Part shown: piece after piece, positions 62,668 to 64,000 of the stretch
How the letters are laid out: each line of letters opens with the position of its first letter
How positions within the stretch are numbered: position 1 is the first letter of the stretch
Origin: Watersipora subatra
Taxonomy: Eukaryota; Bryozoa; Gymnolaemata; Cheilostomatida; Watersiporidae
Direction: 5' to 3'
Assembly (NCBI RefSeq): GCF_963576615.1
Contig: NC_088717.1
Location: 27,941,213-28,005,212 of the forward strand
DNA: 64,000 nucleotides
The notes under the pieces: generated by a model
What the model was told of the DNA's origin: nothing
The model's database searches: none
Seen by the model: the letters and a program-made list of their open reading frames with translations, nothing else
Made by a program: the position numbers and the translations under genes

Positions 62668-63572
62668 CTATACCACTCTATATATCTATACCACTCTATA
62701 TATCTATACCACTCTATATGTCTATACCACTCTATATGTCTATATCACTCTATATATCTATACCACTCTATATGTCTATACCACTCTATATGTCTATACC
62801 ACTCTATATTTCTATACCACTCTATATATCTATACCACTCTATATGTCTATACCACTCTATATGTCTATATCACTCTATATGTCTATACCACTCTATATG
62901 TCTATACCACTCTATATGTCTATACCACTCTCTATGTCTATACCACTCTATATGTCTATACCACTCTATATGTCTATACCACTCTATATGTCTATACCAC
63001 TCTATATGTCTATACAACTCTATGTGTCTATACCACTCTATATGTCTATACCACTCTATATGTCTATACCACTCTATATGTCTATACCACTCTATATATC
63101 TATACCACTCTATATGTCTATACCACTCTATATGTCTATACCACTCTATATGTCTATACCACTCTATATGTCTATACCACTCTATATATCTATACCACTC
63201 TATATGTCTATACCACTCTATATGTCTATACCACTCTATATATCTATACCACTCTATATGTCTATACCACTCTATATGTCTATACCACTCTATATGTCTA
63301 TACCACTCTATATGTCTATACCACTCTATATATCTATACCACTCTATATGTCTATACCACTCTATATATCTATACCACTCTATATGTCTATACCACTCTA
63401 TATGTCTATACCACTCTATATATCTATACCACTCTATATGTCTATACCACTCTATATATCTATACCACTCTATATATCTATACCACTCTATATGTCTATA
63501 CCACTCTATATATCTATACCACTCTATATGTCTATACCACTCTATATATCTATACCACTCTATATGTCTATA
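62668..63572. repeat. Minisatellite, 18-bp unit, about 50 copies
   Basis: Units TATGTCTATACCACTCTA with a TATATC variant in a non-random order. Because 18 is a multiple of three, frames on both strands stay open for 900 bp. Not a gene. Confidence 0.97.
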
Positions 63573-63739
63573 CAATGTTTTTGCCTTACGATGCCAACAC
63601 TGAAACGAATTAAAATCATATAGCAAATAATTTTTTATTGTAATCGTAGCAAAACAGACTTTATTTAGCCATTACTTGCTAGCTATTTCACATTTACATT
63701 TGAAAACCTTTACAGTTGTTATATTTTTTCTCTTAATTT

Positions 63740-63883
63740 ACTTCAACAAAACACATTTTTTATGATATGAAGTTTGAAAGTTAAAATGGTAACTGTTGTT
63801 ATATGTTAAATAAAAATAAATTTTCTGCATGGAAGATTTTTTTAATCAACTAGACAGCTCCAGGAATTCAGCTAGTTTTTACT
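63740..63883 (+). mobile_element. Helitron end fragment
   Basis: ATGATATGAAGTTTGAAAGT and TATGTTAAAT match the Helitron near 2735-2790, and the fragment ends CAGCTAG followed by T, as at 4376. The piece is short and the middle is missing. Confidence 0.45.
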
Positions 63884-64000
63884 ATAATAAGAGTCATGTC
63901 CGTTCGTCCACAGCCATTTACTATAATAAGAGCCATTGTTGGAGGTTGGAGGCACTCGAGATTAGGCATAAAATTGACTTTAAAACTATACAACACTGGG

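Noticed and set aside
62660..63626. Four open frames of 250-317 codons that look like repeat proteins
   Set aside because: All arise from the 18-bp minisatellite, whose length is a multiple of three. The peptides are six-residue repeats with no start context or splice context.

Overview
The window reads as nuclear DNA of an invertebrate animal. It is AT-rich, its genes are split by GT-AG introns, and most of it is transposable elements and minisatellite arrays. Nothing looks bacterial: there are no operons, no rRNA genes and no intact tRNA genes. A marine lophotrochozoan would fit the repeat landscape, but that is a weak inference; the species cannot be read from the sequence.

Genes. The clear functional content is two tandem flavin amine oxidase genes of the polyamine/spermine oxidase family, both on the minus strand. 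Copy 1 (14433 down to 11805) is compact: six exons, 483 codons. Copy 2 (31138 down to 19890) has six exons and 474 codons. Both share the same intron phases (1,1,0,0,2), the same FAD-binding ends and the same active-site His and Lys, so they arose by tandem duplication. Copy 1 has introns of 95-350 bp; copy 2 has introns up to 5.1 kb filled with transposons. A single SAM-domain terminal exon lies at 54915-55115 (minus). Two further isolated candidate exons on the plus strand lie at 37868-37995 and 51723-51902.

Mobile elements, left to right: a piggyBac-like MITE (1287-1934); a MITE split by a precise Helitron insertion (2413-4376); a hAT-like non-autonomous element (7741-8759); a pogo/mariner-like terminus that seeded a perfect 32-copy minisatellite (9029-9636); a second copy of the Helitron-associated repeat inside a 36-bp minisatellite (17674-18839); a set of nested elements in the introns of amine oxidase copy 2 (22021-23831, 24180-24575 with a hAT MITE inside it, 24997-25655, 26679-28597); a decayed P-element/THAP9-like transposon (31725-34150); an 88-bp foldback element (35095-35182); and a nested LTR complex (39381-50036). 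In that complex a young 8.9-kb element without coding capacity, with 968-bp LTRs and reading on the minus strand, has inserted into the 5' LTR of an old, internally deleted Ty3/Gypsy element.

Minisatellites fill much of the rest: 22, 37, 22, 19, 66, 36, 39, 25, 42, 34, 26 and 18 bp units. The 18-bp array (62668-63572) and the CA-rich tract (28142-28470) produce long open frames that are artefacts. The right end (58.9-60.8 kb) holds a decayed unidentified coding relic flanked by repeated copies of a CpG-rich 14-mer.
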